A stretch of 64,000 nucleotides of DNA from an uncultured Francisellaceae bacterium (GTDB lineage: Bacteria > Pseudomonadota > Gammaproteobacteria > UBA6186 > Azoamicaceae), in NCBI GenBank assembly GCA_945956915.1, contig CAMFJH010000007.1:1-64000 (forward strand). Direction: 5' to 3'. Positions 57,985-64,000 of this stretch are shown one piece after another. The notes beneath the pieces were generated by a model. The model was not told where the DNA came from. It saw only the letters and a list, made by a program, of their open reading frames with translations, and made no database searches. Made by a program: the position numbers and the translations under genes. The first letter of the stretch is position 1; every line of letters begins with the position of its first letter.

Positions 57985-58842
57985 ATGGACATTGTTCTAG
58001 CGACTAACAAGGTTTTTAAAATTGTTTTTATCTTGATGCTTATGCTGATAGGTAAATTAAGCTATTGTGAAGAGAGCGCTTGCATGCTGGAACCCGCTTG
58101 TAAGAGCCCTAGCGCGTACCAAGCTGCTATAAACCTAAAAAATGATGTACTTTGTGATTTTTCTATCTATTTCGGTAAAGAAAATTTACAAGATTTGGGT
58201 TTAATGTTTGTAGCGATTGCCACGATGGCCAATACTGAAGTCGATTATGCCATTAGCCATCGTTGGAAAAAAGGCATACACAGCCAATTTAGCGATAATT
58301 TTTTTAAAACCCCAGATAAAATAGGCAGCTTTAATTATGTTGCAACCTATTTAGGAACAATGGCTCTTGGACATTGCCAATCTGATAGCGAAATGGGTTA
58401 TACACTTTATACCTGGGGATATCGAAGCCTTAGAACATTACTTTTGGTAGGTGTGCAAGATCCTTTTTATGGATGGTTTATTGGTAATGGTCGCCCTTAC
58501 GATGGTAAACATACTTCCCGATGGAAACTTTTTAAGAAGGGAGGAGAAGCAGGATGCAGTGGTCATTCTTTTAATGGGGCAGTACCCTTTATGACAGCAG
58601 CTATGATGAGCAATTCAATCCCACTTAAGGTGGGATTCTATGGCTTGGCCCTCTTGCCCGGACTTGCTCGGATCAACAAACAATCCCATTATACCTCACA
58701 GGTTCTTCTATCTTGGACCATTGCCTATTTAGCTGCACGCTCCGTTGATTGTTCGGAAGAAGCAAGAAATTGTTGTGCTTTTAGCACTTGTGTTATCCCA
58801 AGTAAAGATGGTGGATGTATACAAGCGAAGATGTGGTTTTAA
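57985..58842 (+). CDS. PAP2-like phosphatase domain protein, exported
   Basis: A 285-residue protein with an N-terminal membrane or signal segment (about 12-28). The C-terminal half carries type-2 phosphatidic-acid-phosphatase motifs: a weak motif 1 (FIGNGRPYDG), motif 2 GCSGHSFNGAVPFM (SGH), and motif 3 LARINKQSHYTSQVLLSW (R-x-H-x3-S/D). The family dephosphorylates lipid phosphates on the outer leaflet. The motif-1 Lys is not obvious, so the activity is uncertain. It is rich in Cys at both ends, with four in the last 40 residues. It is not in an operon. Confidence 0.78.
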   Translation: MDIVLATNKVFKIVFILMLMLIGKLSYCEESACMLEPACKSPSAYQAAINLKNDVLCDFSIYFGKENLQDLGLMFVAIATMANTEVDYAISHRWKKGIHSQFSDNFFKTPDKIGSFNYVATYLGTMALGHCQSDSEMGYTLYTWGYRSLRTLLLVGVQDPFYGWFIGNGRPYDGKHTSRWKLFKKGGEAGCSGHSFNGAVPFMTAAMMSNSIPLKVGFYGLALLPGLARINKQSHYTSQVLLSWTIAYLAARSVDCSEEARNCCAFSTCVIPSKDGGCIQAKMWF

Positions 58843-58952
58843 TATCAAAAAAGCAAGTCAACAAAATTATTTTTCACTTAAAATTTTGATAGCTAATCAC
58901 TTTAAATTTTGTTATGCTGTGTATGTTTTTAATGCACAGGAACCTATTGATT

Positions 58953-59570
58953 ATGAGCCAAGAGTCCTCTAAACACTTAAACCTTTTAACCCTTGTTGAA
59001 TTTAAACACCCTATACTACGTAAAGTATTAGAAACGGTTACTTTTCCGCTTAGTGCAGAAGATACACAATTGATCAAAGACATGAAGTATTCTGTGCAGT
59101 CTAAACAATTAAAGGCTGCTAATGCGCCTTGGGATTCAGCAGCGGGTATGGCTGCGAACCAATGGGGATTTAATAAACGTATTTTTGTATATTGCCCCAA
59201 TGCAGATAAAAAAATCGAAGTGATGATTAACCCCAGTTACGAACCTTTAAATGAAACAGAAGATTTAAATTGGGAAGGCTGTTTTTCTGTACCTTTGGCA
59301 ACAGGCTGTGTGAAACGCTATACCAACATTCGTGTAAAATATCAAAATGAGTTGGGTGAAACAATTGAAAAAGAATTAAGTGGCAGATTAGCACGTGTAT
59401 TTCAACACGAGACTGATCATACCAATGGTCATTTATATTCTGAATTAGGCGAAAAAAAATGTTTACATCACAAAACATTTGCAACTAAGGCAGAAGTAGA
59501 CGCATTTTATGATACAGAAGCTACTGAAATTTTAATGCTATTATCAGGTATTTCTAAAGTTAAATCTTGA
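58953..59570 (+). CDS. def: Peptide deformylase
   Basis: A protein of about 205 residues, starting at the ATG at 58953. The three metal-site motifs are present but divergent: AAGMAANQWG (usual GVGLAAPQIG), WEGCFSVP (EGCLS) and QHETDHTNG (QHExDHLxG), giving Cys, His and His plus the catalytic Glu. It is not next to fmt, the usual partner of the housekeeping gene, so it may be a second deformylase with a different substrate range. The downstream gpx gene is convergent and overlaps its end by 11 bases. Confidence 0.88.
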   Translation: MSQESSKHLNLLTLVEFKHPILRKVLETVTFPLSAEDTQLIKDMKYSVQSKQLKAANAPWDSAAGMAANQWGFNKRIFVYCPNADKKIEVMINPSYEPLNETEDLNWEGCFSVPLATGCVKRYTNIRVKYQNELGETIEKELSGRLARVFQHETDHTNGHLYSELGEKKCLHHKTFATKAEVDAFYDTEATEILMLLSGISKVKS

Positions 59571-60054
59571 GTGCTAAGGCTTGCTCTATAGGTTTAATCA
59601 AATCATCAGCTGTAGTTTGAGGAGAAAAACGCTCTATCACCTCGCCTTTGCGATTAATTAAAAATTTAGTAAAATTCCATTTAATAGCTTCTGTACCCAG
59701 TAAGCCTGGTTTTTGCTTTTTTAAGTAGGCATATAAAGGATGTGTTTTATCCCCATTGACTTCTATTTTCGCAAAAAGTGGAAAAGAAATATGATATTGA
59801 GTTTCGCAAAAAGCTTTGATTTCTTCTTCCGACCCCGGTTCTTGATGCGCAAATTGGTTGCAAGGGAAACCGAGTATTACAAGCCCTTCAGAGCGATATT
59901 GTCTGTATAAGGCTTCTAAGCCTCCATATTGAGATGTGAATCCACATAAAGTGGCCACGTTGACTATAAGCATCACTTTAGCTTGATATTCAGATAAAGA
60001 CTTTGATTGACCTTCAATAGTCTGTACTTGGATATCGTAAATGGGATTTAACAT
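59560..60054 (-). CDS. Glutathione peroxidase family protein (BtuE-like)
   Basis: A 164-residue thioredoxin-fold peroxidase that reduces hydroperoxides. The catalytic Cys replaces selenocysteine in VATLCGFTSQY. The tetrad partners are in LGFPCNQFAHQEPG (Gln) and IKWNFTKFLI (Trp-Asn). The usual bacterial length is met. It probably uses thioredoxin or glutathione; the reductant is not shown. It lies 19 bases downstream of the small CxxC-protein gene on the same strand. Confidence 0.92.
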   Translation of the reverse strand: MLNPIYDIQVQTIEGQSKSLSEYQAKVMLIVNVATLCGFTSQYGGLEALYRQYRSEGLVILGFPCNQFAHQEPGSEEEIKAFCETQYHISFPLFAKIEVNGDKTHPLYAYLKKQKPGLLGTEAIKWNFTKFLINRKGEVIERFSPQTTADDLIKPIEQALALKI

Positions 60055-60073
60055 ATCCTTACCCTTTCTCTAT

Positions 60074-60265
60074 CTATGCGCTGCAGAAGGCTAGCTGTTC
60101 TTCTGAGTTCTCAGACTTAGACCTACATTTAACACAGGTGAATGGTTCGTCTTCTTCTACCATAAATAAATAGGCTTCCAGTTCAAAATCCCAATAGGCT
60201 CTTAAACCGGTATCATTGCATAAGACACAGACATCCAATACTTCATCTTGATCAATTTTTTGCAT
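60074..60265 (-). CDS. Small protein with two CxxC motifs
   Basis: A 63-residue acidic protein. It contains VCVLCNDTG near residue 14 and FTCVKCRS near residue 43, which would form a zinc knuckle. It begins MQKIDQDEV and has a central EAYLFMVEEDEPF strand pair. Family not recognised. It lies upstream of the glutathione peroxidase gene and is probably co-transcribed. Confidence 0.65.
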   Translation of the reverse strand: MQKIDQDEVLDVCVLCNDTGLRAYWDFELEAYLFMVEEDEPFTCVKCRSKSENSEEQLAFCSA

Positions 60266-60542
60266 ACAACCCTCGTTACAAGAATCTCAGAGTTTAATTA
60301 AAATCTAATCAGTATGCAAGCTTAATTTAATTTAGGCAACCTTATAAGTTGGAATAACAACCCGAGCTCATTACCTCATAAAAAACAAAGACTAAGAGCA
60401 AATGCTTGAGATCTGCAATTTAAATTATTTATTTTTTATTTTCTCTTGTAAAGAAAAGAAAAAAATGTTAGTATTGTCTTTTGGTAAGTATTTCTATTAA
60501 AAAAAATGTTTTGTATCCCGTCTACACTAGGAGGATTGAACA

Positions 60543-60821
60543 ATGGTAGAAAAAGCTAAAGAGACCCACGCGATAGAAGAAATAAAAGAAAAATTTAAAA
60601 CCTTGTTAACCGACATTAAATCTTTAGATATGAAAGATCTAAAAGACTTTAGTCTTGAATATTATGAAGATATAAAAAGTGCACTTCATGTAGAAGAAAT
60701 CCAAGATTCTTTTAATGATAATGTGGATGCACTAGAAAAAGCCATCCGTAAAAAACCTTTAAAGAGCGCATTAGTAGCTACAGGGATAGGATTTTTAATG
60801 GCTAAAATATTCAGATTTTAA
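60543..60821 (+). CDS. DUF883 (ElaB/YqjD)-like membrane-anchored protein 1
   Basis: A 92-residue protein with an amphipathic Lys/Glu-rich helical region and a short C-terminal membrane anchor, KKPLKSALVATGIGFLMAKIF. The layout matches the ElaB/YqjD/DUF883 family, whose E. coli members are inner-membrane proteins that bind ribosomes in stationary phase. Shared consensus with the other two paralogues: KSLD-KDLK, DIK-A-H-EE and SFN. A strong Shine-Dalgarno (AGGAGG) lies eight bases before the ATG. It is the first of three copies. Confidence 0.8.
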   Translation: MVEKAKETHAIEEIKEKFKTLLTDIKSLDMKDLKDFSLEYYEDIKSALHVEEIQDSFNDNVDALEKAIRKKPLKSALVATGIGFLMAKIFRF

Positions 60822-60975
60822 ACTTAAATCACTTAAATAAACACAGAATAAAATACAATGCTATTATTGCATGTATGTTGTTTCGCTTTATTTTATGTAT
60901 GTTTTTAATTTGTTTTTTTAATTCTTTTTTTAAAAGTACTTTAAAATTGGATTAAAATCTGAGATAATAATCTCC

Positions 60976-60999
60976 TGGTAAAAAATTTACCAAGTTTTT
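60976..60999 (+). terminator. Hairpin with T run in the leader of paralogue 2
   Basis: TGGTAAA (60976-60982) and TTTACCA (60986-60992) pair around a three-base loop and are followed by AGTTTTT. It ends about 13 bases before the start of paralogue 2, with a GAGAT/ATCTC inverted repeat just upstream. It may be an attenuator or a terminator for the preceding gene. Confidence 0.45.
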
Positions 61000-61009
61000 A
61001 ACTTAAAAA

Positions 61010-61315
61010 GTGAGGTGTAATATGGTAGATAAAATTAAACAAGCTTCTAATTATATAGAGGAAGTCAAAGATAAATTCAACGTTCTGCTAAGTGATATAA
61101 AATCTTTAGATAAAAAAGATTTAAAAGCCTTAGGTAAAGAATATTATGCGGATATCAAAAGTGCCTTTCATGCCGAAGAAATTAAAAGTTCTTTTAACAA
61201 TGGGATTGGCGCACTAGAAGATAAAATACAAAAAAGCCCTTTAAAAACAGTTGCAGTATGTTTAGGTGCTGGTTTTGTATTAGCAAAGGTATGTGGCTTA
61301 TGGAAAAATGGCTAG
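61010..61315 (+). CDS. DUF883 (ElaB/YqjD)-like membrane-anchored protein 2
   Basis: A 101-residue paralogue of the first. An in-frame ATG at 61022 (MVDKIKQASNY) preceded by GAGGTG is probably the true start and aligns with the other two. It has the DIKSLDKKDLK, YYADIKSAFHAEEIKSSFN and SPLKTVAVCLGAGFVLAKV blocks, and ends with a short WKNG tail. The next gene starts within its 3' end. Confidence 0.78.
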   Translation: MRCNMVDKIKQASNYIEEVKDKFNVLLSDIKSLDKKDLKALGKEYYADIKSAFHAEEIKSSFNNGIGALEDKIQKSPLKTVAVCLGAGFVLAKVCGLWKNG

Positions 61316-61785
61316 TATTATTAAGTGTTTTTAAAAATTTCTTACAAACAGAAATAAAAAACACGTGGTGGTCATGGGCTAAAGACATCAGCTTATCTAT
61401 TCTTAAGCTGGTGTCTTTAGGGGTCGTTGGTTTTGCTTTTTGGGCATTATACAGTTACTTAAGAGGTTATCACGAAGAAGGAGTAGCAGCATTTCAAATG
61501 GCTGGAATTCTCTTAGGTGTATTGGTTGTTACTATTTTATTGTTTTTGTTAATCAAAAAAATAGTTAAAAAATACTTAAAGTATAAAGCTAAAAATGCCT
61601 ATGGAGAATTATTTGATTTATCGGGTGATTTATACAAGGAAGTCGAAAAAATGAAAGATATCAGCGCAACTGTTTTTAAAAGAAACCCTGTACTTATATC
61701 CTGTGTCATTTTAGGAGGCGCATTTCTGGTGTCTAAATTATTTAAAAATCAAAAGAAGGAGATTTATTATGGTAGAAAAAGCTAA
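61300..61785 (+). CDS. YqjE-like membrane protein of the DUF883 operon
   Basis: A protein of 161 residues from the ATG at 61300, inside the end of paralogue 2. Two central membrane helices (DISLSILKLVSLGVVGFAF and GILLGVLVVTILLFLL) are followed by a Lys-rich region. A C-terminal anchor NPVLISCVILGGAFLVSKLFK resembles the C-terminal anchor of the DUF883 paralogues. In E. coli the DUF883 protein YqjD is encoded with a two-TM protein YqjE, so this looks like the same pairing. It overlaps paralogue 3 by 17 bases. Confidence 0.75.
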   Translation: MEKWLVLLSVFKNFLQTEIKNTWWSWAKDISLSILKLVSLGVVGFAFWALYSYLRGYHEEGVAAFQMAGILLGVLVVTILLFLLIKKIVKKYLKYKAKNAYGELFDLSGDLYKEVEKMKDISATVFKRNPVLISCVILGGAFLVSKLFKNQKKEIYYGRKS

Positions 61786-62044
61786 AAATGCTTCGAAGCA
61801 TATCGACGAAATAAAAGAAGATTTAAAAGCGCTTTTAGCAGAAGTGAAATCTTTAGATAAGCACGATTTAAAAGAATTATGTAAGGAAAATTACAAAGAT
61901 ATAAAACATGCACTTCATGGAGAAGAGGTTCAAGATTCTTTTAATCAAGCTTTAAAAGAAGTCGAAAATTCTATTCAAGAAAAGCCTTTACGCAGTATTT
62001 CAATATGTATGGGTATTGGATTTTTGTTGGGCAAAATATTTTAA
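61769..62044 (+). CDS. DUF883 (ElaB/YqjD)-like membrane-anchored protein 3
   Basis: A 91-residue paralogue with the same plan: LKALLAEVKSLDKHDLKEL, YKDIKHALHGEEVQDSFN, and an anchor KPLRSISICMGIGFLLGKIF. It starts with a good Shine-Dalgarno (AAGGAG) inside the end of the YqjE-like gene. The terminator at 62053 ends the operon. Confidence 0.8.
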   Translation: MVEKAKNASKHIDEIKEDLKALLAEVKSLDKHDLKELCKENYKDIKHALHGEEVQDSFNQALKEVENSIQEKPLRSISICMGIGFLLGKIF

Positions 62045-62052
62045 TGACATAG

Positions 62053-62080
62053 AGGGCGGAACTTCCATGTTCGCCCTTTT
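62053..62080 (+). terminator. Terminator after the DUF883 operon
   Basis: AGGGCG and CGCCCT, extended by AAC/GTT with one bulged base, form the stem and are followed by TTTT. It lies nine bases after the stop of paralogue 3 and between convergent genes, so it may work for both. Confidence 0.75.
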
Positions 62081-62086
62081 ATATTA

Positions 62087-62545
62087 TTAAGCAAGATCCT
62101 TTTCATTTTCAAGCTCTTTTAGTTTTTCTTTAACATACTCCAAATGTCTTTTTTCGTCGTTGAAGTTTGATTGCATCAAACTTTTAAGTTCTTTAGGAAA
62201 CCCATTATAACTTAAAGCATCCTCGTATTTTTTATTGGTAGTTTCTTCATTTGTTATCATGGCTTTTAAAGCCCCGTTTGTGCCTGTCAAGCTCCGTAAA
62301 GCAGTCATTCCTTCAATAACAAATCCTTTTAAATCACGGTTGTGTTTGATCGGTATCCCTCCTAGTTCTTTTAATTCCATACTTAAGTCTTTAATATGCC
62401 GTTCATGATCTTTCTGAAATTCTTCCATTTTTTGTTTAATGTCAGTTTCAGTAATATTTTTAATAGCCTCACTATAGGTATAAAAAGCATCAACATCTAG
62501 TTGAATTAAATCATTCACAACAGTTTCTATAGTTTTCTCAAACAT
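62087..62545 (-). CDS. DUF2383 four-helix (ferritin-like) protein
   Basis: A 152-residue, all-helical protein of the PA2169/DUF2383 family. It shows the helical repeat of the family: NDLIQLDVDAFYTYSEAIKNI, EFQKDHERHIKDLSMELKELGG, TNEETTNKKYEDALSY and NFNDEKRHLEYVKEKL. Conserved E and H residues resemble ferritin-like metal sites, but metal binding is unproven. The role is unknown; the neighbours are stress-type DUF883 genes. It may be the third gene of a minus-strand transcript starting near 62800. Confidence 0.85.
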   Translation of the reverse strand: MFEKTIETVVNDLIQLDVDAFYTYSEAIKNITETDIKQKMEEFQKDHERHIKDLSMELKELGGIPIKHNRDLKGFVIEGMTALRSLTGTNGALKAMITNEETTNKKYEDALSYNGFPKELKSLMQSNFNDEKRHLEYVKEKLKELENEKDLA

Positions 62546-62563
62546 AATCCTTCTCCTATTGTA

Positions 62564-62695
62564 TTAAGCAAAAAATGAATCCATGTTATAGTGGTCATAA
62601 AAATATCTTTTTTTATAGCTATTTATTCGTTTTATTTTAGATTTTATAAAAAAATCCTCATTGTCAATTGATGTGTCTTTTAGTTTCTTTTTCAT
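62564..62695 (-). CDS. Possible small ORF (43 residues) upstream of the DUF2383 gene
   Basis: A short ORF beginning MKKKLKDTSIDNEDFF with a Shine-Dalgarno AGGAG before the ATG. It is Lys- and Tyr-rich and stops 18 bases before the DUF2383 gene's start. The start signal and position downstream of a promoter support it; no homologue is known to me. Confidence 0.4.
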   Translation of the reverse strand: MKKKLKDTSIDNEDFFIKSKIKRINSYKKRYFYDHYNMDSFFA

Positions 62696-62714
62696 GATAA
62701 TCTCCTAATTTTGG

Positions 62715-62774
62715 TTAGCAGTAGCACACAAAAATAAGTCTATAAGTTATCTTATGTGAAATTAAAATATTCAT
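62715..62774 (-). CDS. Possible 19-residue leader ORF
   Basis: A very short ORF (MNILISHKITYRLIFVCYC) with GGAGG just before its ATG, placed directly after the predicted promoter at 62805-62834. It could be a regulatory leader for the two genes that follow. The evidence is the ribosome-binding site alone. Confidence 0.3.
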   Translation of the reverse strand: MNILISHKITYRLIFVCYC

Positions 62775-62804
62775 TTGGCCCTCCTTTTTACCAATAGGAT
62801 AATT

Positions 62805-62834
62805 AGTATAAAAGATAAAAAATAAAAAAGTCAA
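62805..62834 (-). promoter_or_regulatory. Sigma-70 type promoter for the DUF2383 transcript
   Basis: On the minus strand, TTGACT (plus-strand 62829-62834) and TATACT (62805-62810) are 18 bases apart. It lies about 30 bases before the 19-residue leader ORF. Confidence 0.6.
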
Positions 62835-62875
62835 GTACTAAGCAATAAATCTATATAATTTAATTTTTTTTGGTA

Positions 62876-62904
62876 TTTACATTTTTTATTTACAATGTTA
62901 TGCT
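62876..62904 (+). promoter_or_regulatory. Sigma-70 type promoter of the truncated plus-strand gene
   Basis: TTTACA (62876-62881) and TATGCT (62899-62904) are separated by 17 bases. It is followed by AGGAGG (62927-62932) and an ATG at 62940. Signals are intact although the gene is truncated. Confidence 0.5.
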
Positions 62905-62939
62905 ATTTTTTTTGTTTTCACTAATTAGGAGGATTTGTT

Positions 62940-63107
62940 ATGCCAAGTTTTAAACATATTGGAGAAAAAATCGGAAAGGAAGCTGGTCGAATAGGAAAAC
63001 AAAGATTTTCCTTGAGGAAAAATATTGATACATGCAGCGAGTTTTTGATCAAGGACAAGTCGAGCCAATACTTTGGCTTCTTTTTCAGAGCCAATTGTTG
63101 TATATAA
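62940..63107 (+). pseudogene. 5' end of a gene cut off by a deletion
   Basis: An AGGAGG Shine-Dalgarno and ATG start a frame reading MPSFKHIGEKIGKEAGRIGKQ. From roughly 62998 the frame runs into antisense of the cutA remnant and ends at 63107 with a Cys-rich tail (FFFRANCCI) that looks like noise. The intact promoter and ribosome-binding site show that the 5' end was a real gene. The family is not recognised from 20 residues. Confidence 0.5.
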
Positions 63108-63128
63108 AATAGCAAGTTGTTTATCCAT
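62996..63128 (-). pseudogene. cutA: Divalent-cation tolerance protein CutA, C-terminus lost
   Basis: From the ATG at 63128 the frame reads MDKQLAILYTTIGSEKEAKV, then LARLVLDQKLAACINIFPQGKS, a clear CutA N-terminal half: CutA proteins have a TT/TC strand, an ARxLVExxLAACVN block and a following S-xYxW strand. After the Ser the match ends and the frame drifts into the opposing gene fragment and stops at 62925. About half of the family's roughly 105 residues is missing. It overlaps the end of the YchJ gene, so it was probably its partner. Likely non-functional. Confidence 0.75.
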
Positions 63129-63516
63129 TATTGTTATGCTTTCCATCCACATAATACCAAACTCCATCTATTAGATGAAATATACTTTTCTCATGCATAG
63201 CACTTTGACCATGAGGATATTCAAATTTTGCAATAAACTCTACATATCCTATTGCAGGATTTTTGATGTCTATTGCCGCATGTAGAACATTTAGACCCAG
63301 CCATTGAATATCGGTATCTTGGCTAGAATTACGATTATAAGCCAGTAATGCAGGGCCAGTCATTGTTTTTAGAATGTAATCGAATTCATTTTCGACATAA
63401 GCTGAATATCTAGAGCGCATAAGTGATTCTGGTGTGGCTGCTAATTTCCCCTGTTTTATATATTGCCCACAACATTCATCATACTGTAAGTTTGTTCCGC
63501 AAGGGCATTTTTTCAT
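63121..63516 (-). CDS. ychJ: YchJ family SEC-C-motif protein
   Basis: A 131-residue UPF0225 protein. The N-terminal zinc motif reads CPCGTNLQYDECCGQYI (SEC-C type), followed by TPESLMRSRYSAYV, WLGLNVLHAAI and GYVEFIAKFEYPHGQSAMHEKSIFHLIDGVWYYVDG. The function of the family is unknown. It overlaps the start of the cutA remnant by eight bases. Confidence 0.9.
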   Translation of the reverse strand: MKKCPCGTNLQYDECCGQYIKQGKLAATPESLMRSRYSAYVENEFDYILKTMTGPALLAYNRNSSQDTDIQWLGLNVLHAAIDIKNPAIGYVEFIAKFEYPHGQSAMHEKSIFHLIDGVWYYVDGKHNNNG

Positions 63517-63569
63517 GTAATTTACCTTTTAACCCCAAATAGGGATTTTTACACGATTGTCTTGCATGG

Positions 63570-64000
63570 TCAATTAGTGTTTAAGCCCTTTAATTTATTG
63601 GTTTCATTAGTTGTATTGTCTGTCATGTTTATAACTTCTATCATTCGTCCAACCGTTAAACCATCTGAGCCTGGAATTTCTTGGTTTAGATCATATTGTG
63701 AAGCCAAAGACAGAACTTTTTCAAATTCGCGCTTAGATTCTTGAAGTTTGCCTTGATTTCGGGCAATATTGCCCAAAGTAAAATAAGGTAAAATAAAATT
63801 AGGATTTAAATAAATAGCCTTTTGCAATTCAGACATGCTTTCAGTTATTAACCCTAATTCTTGTAAAATTAAAGCTTTCAAATAATAAGTGTTTTCATTA
63901 CATTTATCTAAATCAATCGCTTCATCGGCTAAATCTAAAGCTTCTTTCAACTTTCCTTGGTTTGCTAAAGCAAGAGAAAGAGAACTTAATTTTTCAATGG
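63570..64000 (-). CDS. TPR protein, possibly CheR-type methyltransferase C-terminus (partial)
   Basis: The gene enters from the right edge of the window; only its 3' part is seen, and its start is not in the window (the frame is open to position 64000). It contains at least three TPR-type helical repeats: GKLKEALDLADEAIDLDKCN, ELGLITESMSELQKAIYLNP, and NIARNQGKLQESKREFEKVLSLAS. It ends with IPGSDGLTVGRMIEVIN followed by a short Thr/Asn tail. The DGLT-GR--E-I ending is also seen in CheR methyltransferases with C-terminal TPRs, so a chemotaxis link is possible. The rest of the gene would decide this. Confidence 0.65.
   Translation of the reverse strand, partial: IEKLSSLSLALANQGKLKEALDLADEAIDLDKCNENTYYLKALILQELGLITESMSELQKAIYLNPNFILPYFTLGNIARNQGKLQESKREFEKVLSLASQYDLNQEIPGSDGLTVGRMIEVINMTDNTTNETNKLKGLNTN

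Noticed and set aside
61194..61388. A minus-strand frame opposite the DUF883/YqjE-like genes
   Set aside because: It lies antisense to two well-supported genes and has no ribosome-binding site.

Overview
The window is an AT-rich chromosomal segment of a gammaproteobacterium. Several neighbourhoods are typical of that class: smpB divergent from rnfH, fur divergent from bamE, hemA-prfA-prmC, gatCAB, msbA-lpxK-Trm112, lolC-lolD, mfd, and rpoS. Mixed into this housekeeping DNA are very large coiled-coil or hydrolase proteins with poly-proline tails, an OTU-like cysteine protease candidate, an ankyrin-bearing lipase-like protein and several decayed genes. That mixture is typical of host-associated Legionellales (Legionella, Coxiella, Berkiella and relatives). 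The order-level placement is inference from gene content; no rRNA or tRNA gene was seen that could confirm it.

Layout. 0.2-5.6 kb: a large unknown protein (minus), a DUF457 membrane hydrolase and an ABC exporter. 5.7-15.5 kb: three effector-like genes (a 1225-residue coiled-coil protein, a 921-residue lipase/ankyrin protein and a 233-residue partial copy of the latter's N-terminus), interrupted by dctA, smpB and rnfH. 15.6-24.1 kb: gatCAB, a secreted TPR protein, then hemA-prfA-prmC. 24.2-29.4 kb: six tandem paralogous outer-membrane beta-barrel genes. 29.6-32.8 kb: a small accessory island with a frameshifted gene, a lone tyrosine recombinase and an Rpn-type nuclease. 32.8-36.2 kb: a two-TM channel-like protein, Trm112, lpxK and msbA. 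36.3-40.3 kb: a carotenoid-oxygenase pseudogene, a DUF2103-like protein, an AbiE-type toxin-antitoxin pair with duplicated operator-like repeats, and a DEDD exonuclease. 40.3-48.4 kb: recJ, a Mth938-domain gene, fur, bamE, comEC, a DUF559 gene flanked by ~96 bp inverted repeats, lolD and lolC. 48.5-54.4 kb: a secreted choloylglycine-hydrolase-like enzyme, the OTU-like candidate, rpoS-rmuC-YiiX-like, and a small orphan. 54.4-60.3 kb: mfd, a PAP2-like protein, a deformylase, a glutathione peroxidase and a small CxxC protein. 60.5-64.0 kb: an ElaB/YqjD-like family operon with a YqjE-like membrane partner, a DUF2383 protein with two tiny upstream ORFs, a deletion scar that truncated cutA and an opposing gene, YchJ, and the 3' end of a TPR gene that runs off the window.

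The most unusual items are the poly-proline effector cluster with its partial duplication, the OTU-like protease candidate, the DUF559/inverted-repeat unit whose repeat is itself coding, the OMP array with a cysteine-rich member, and the cutA deletion scar. No CRISPR array, complete insertion sequence or RNA gene was seen. I did not find a clearly new multi-gene defence system.
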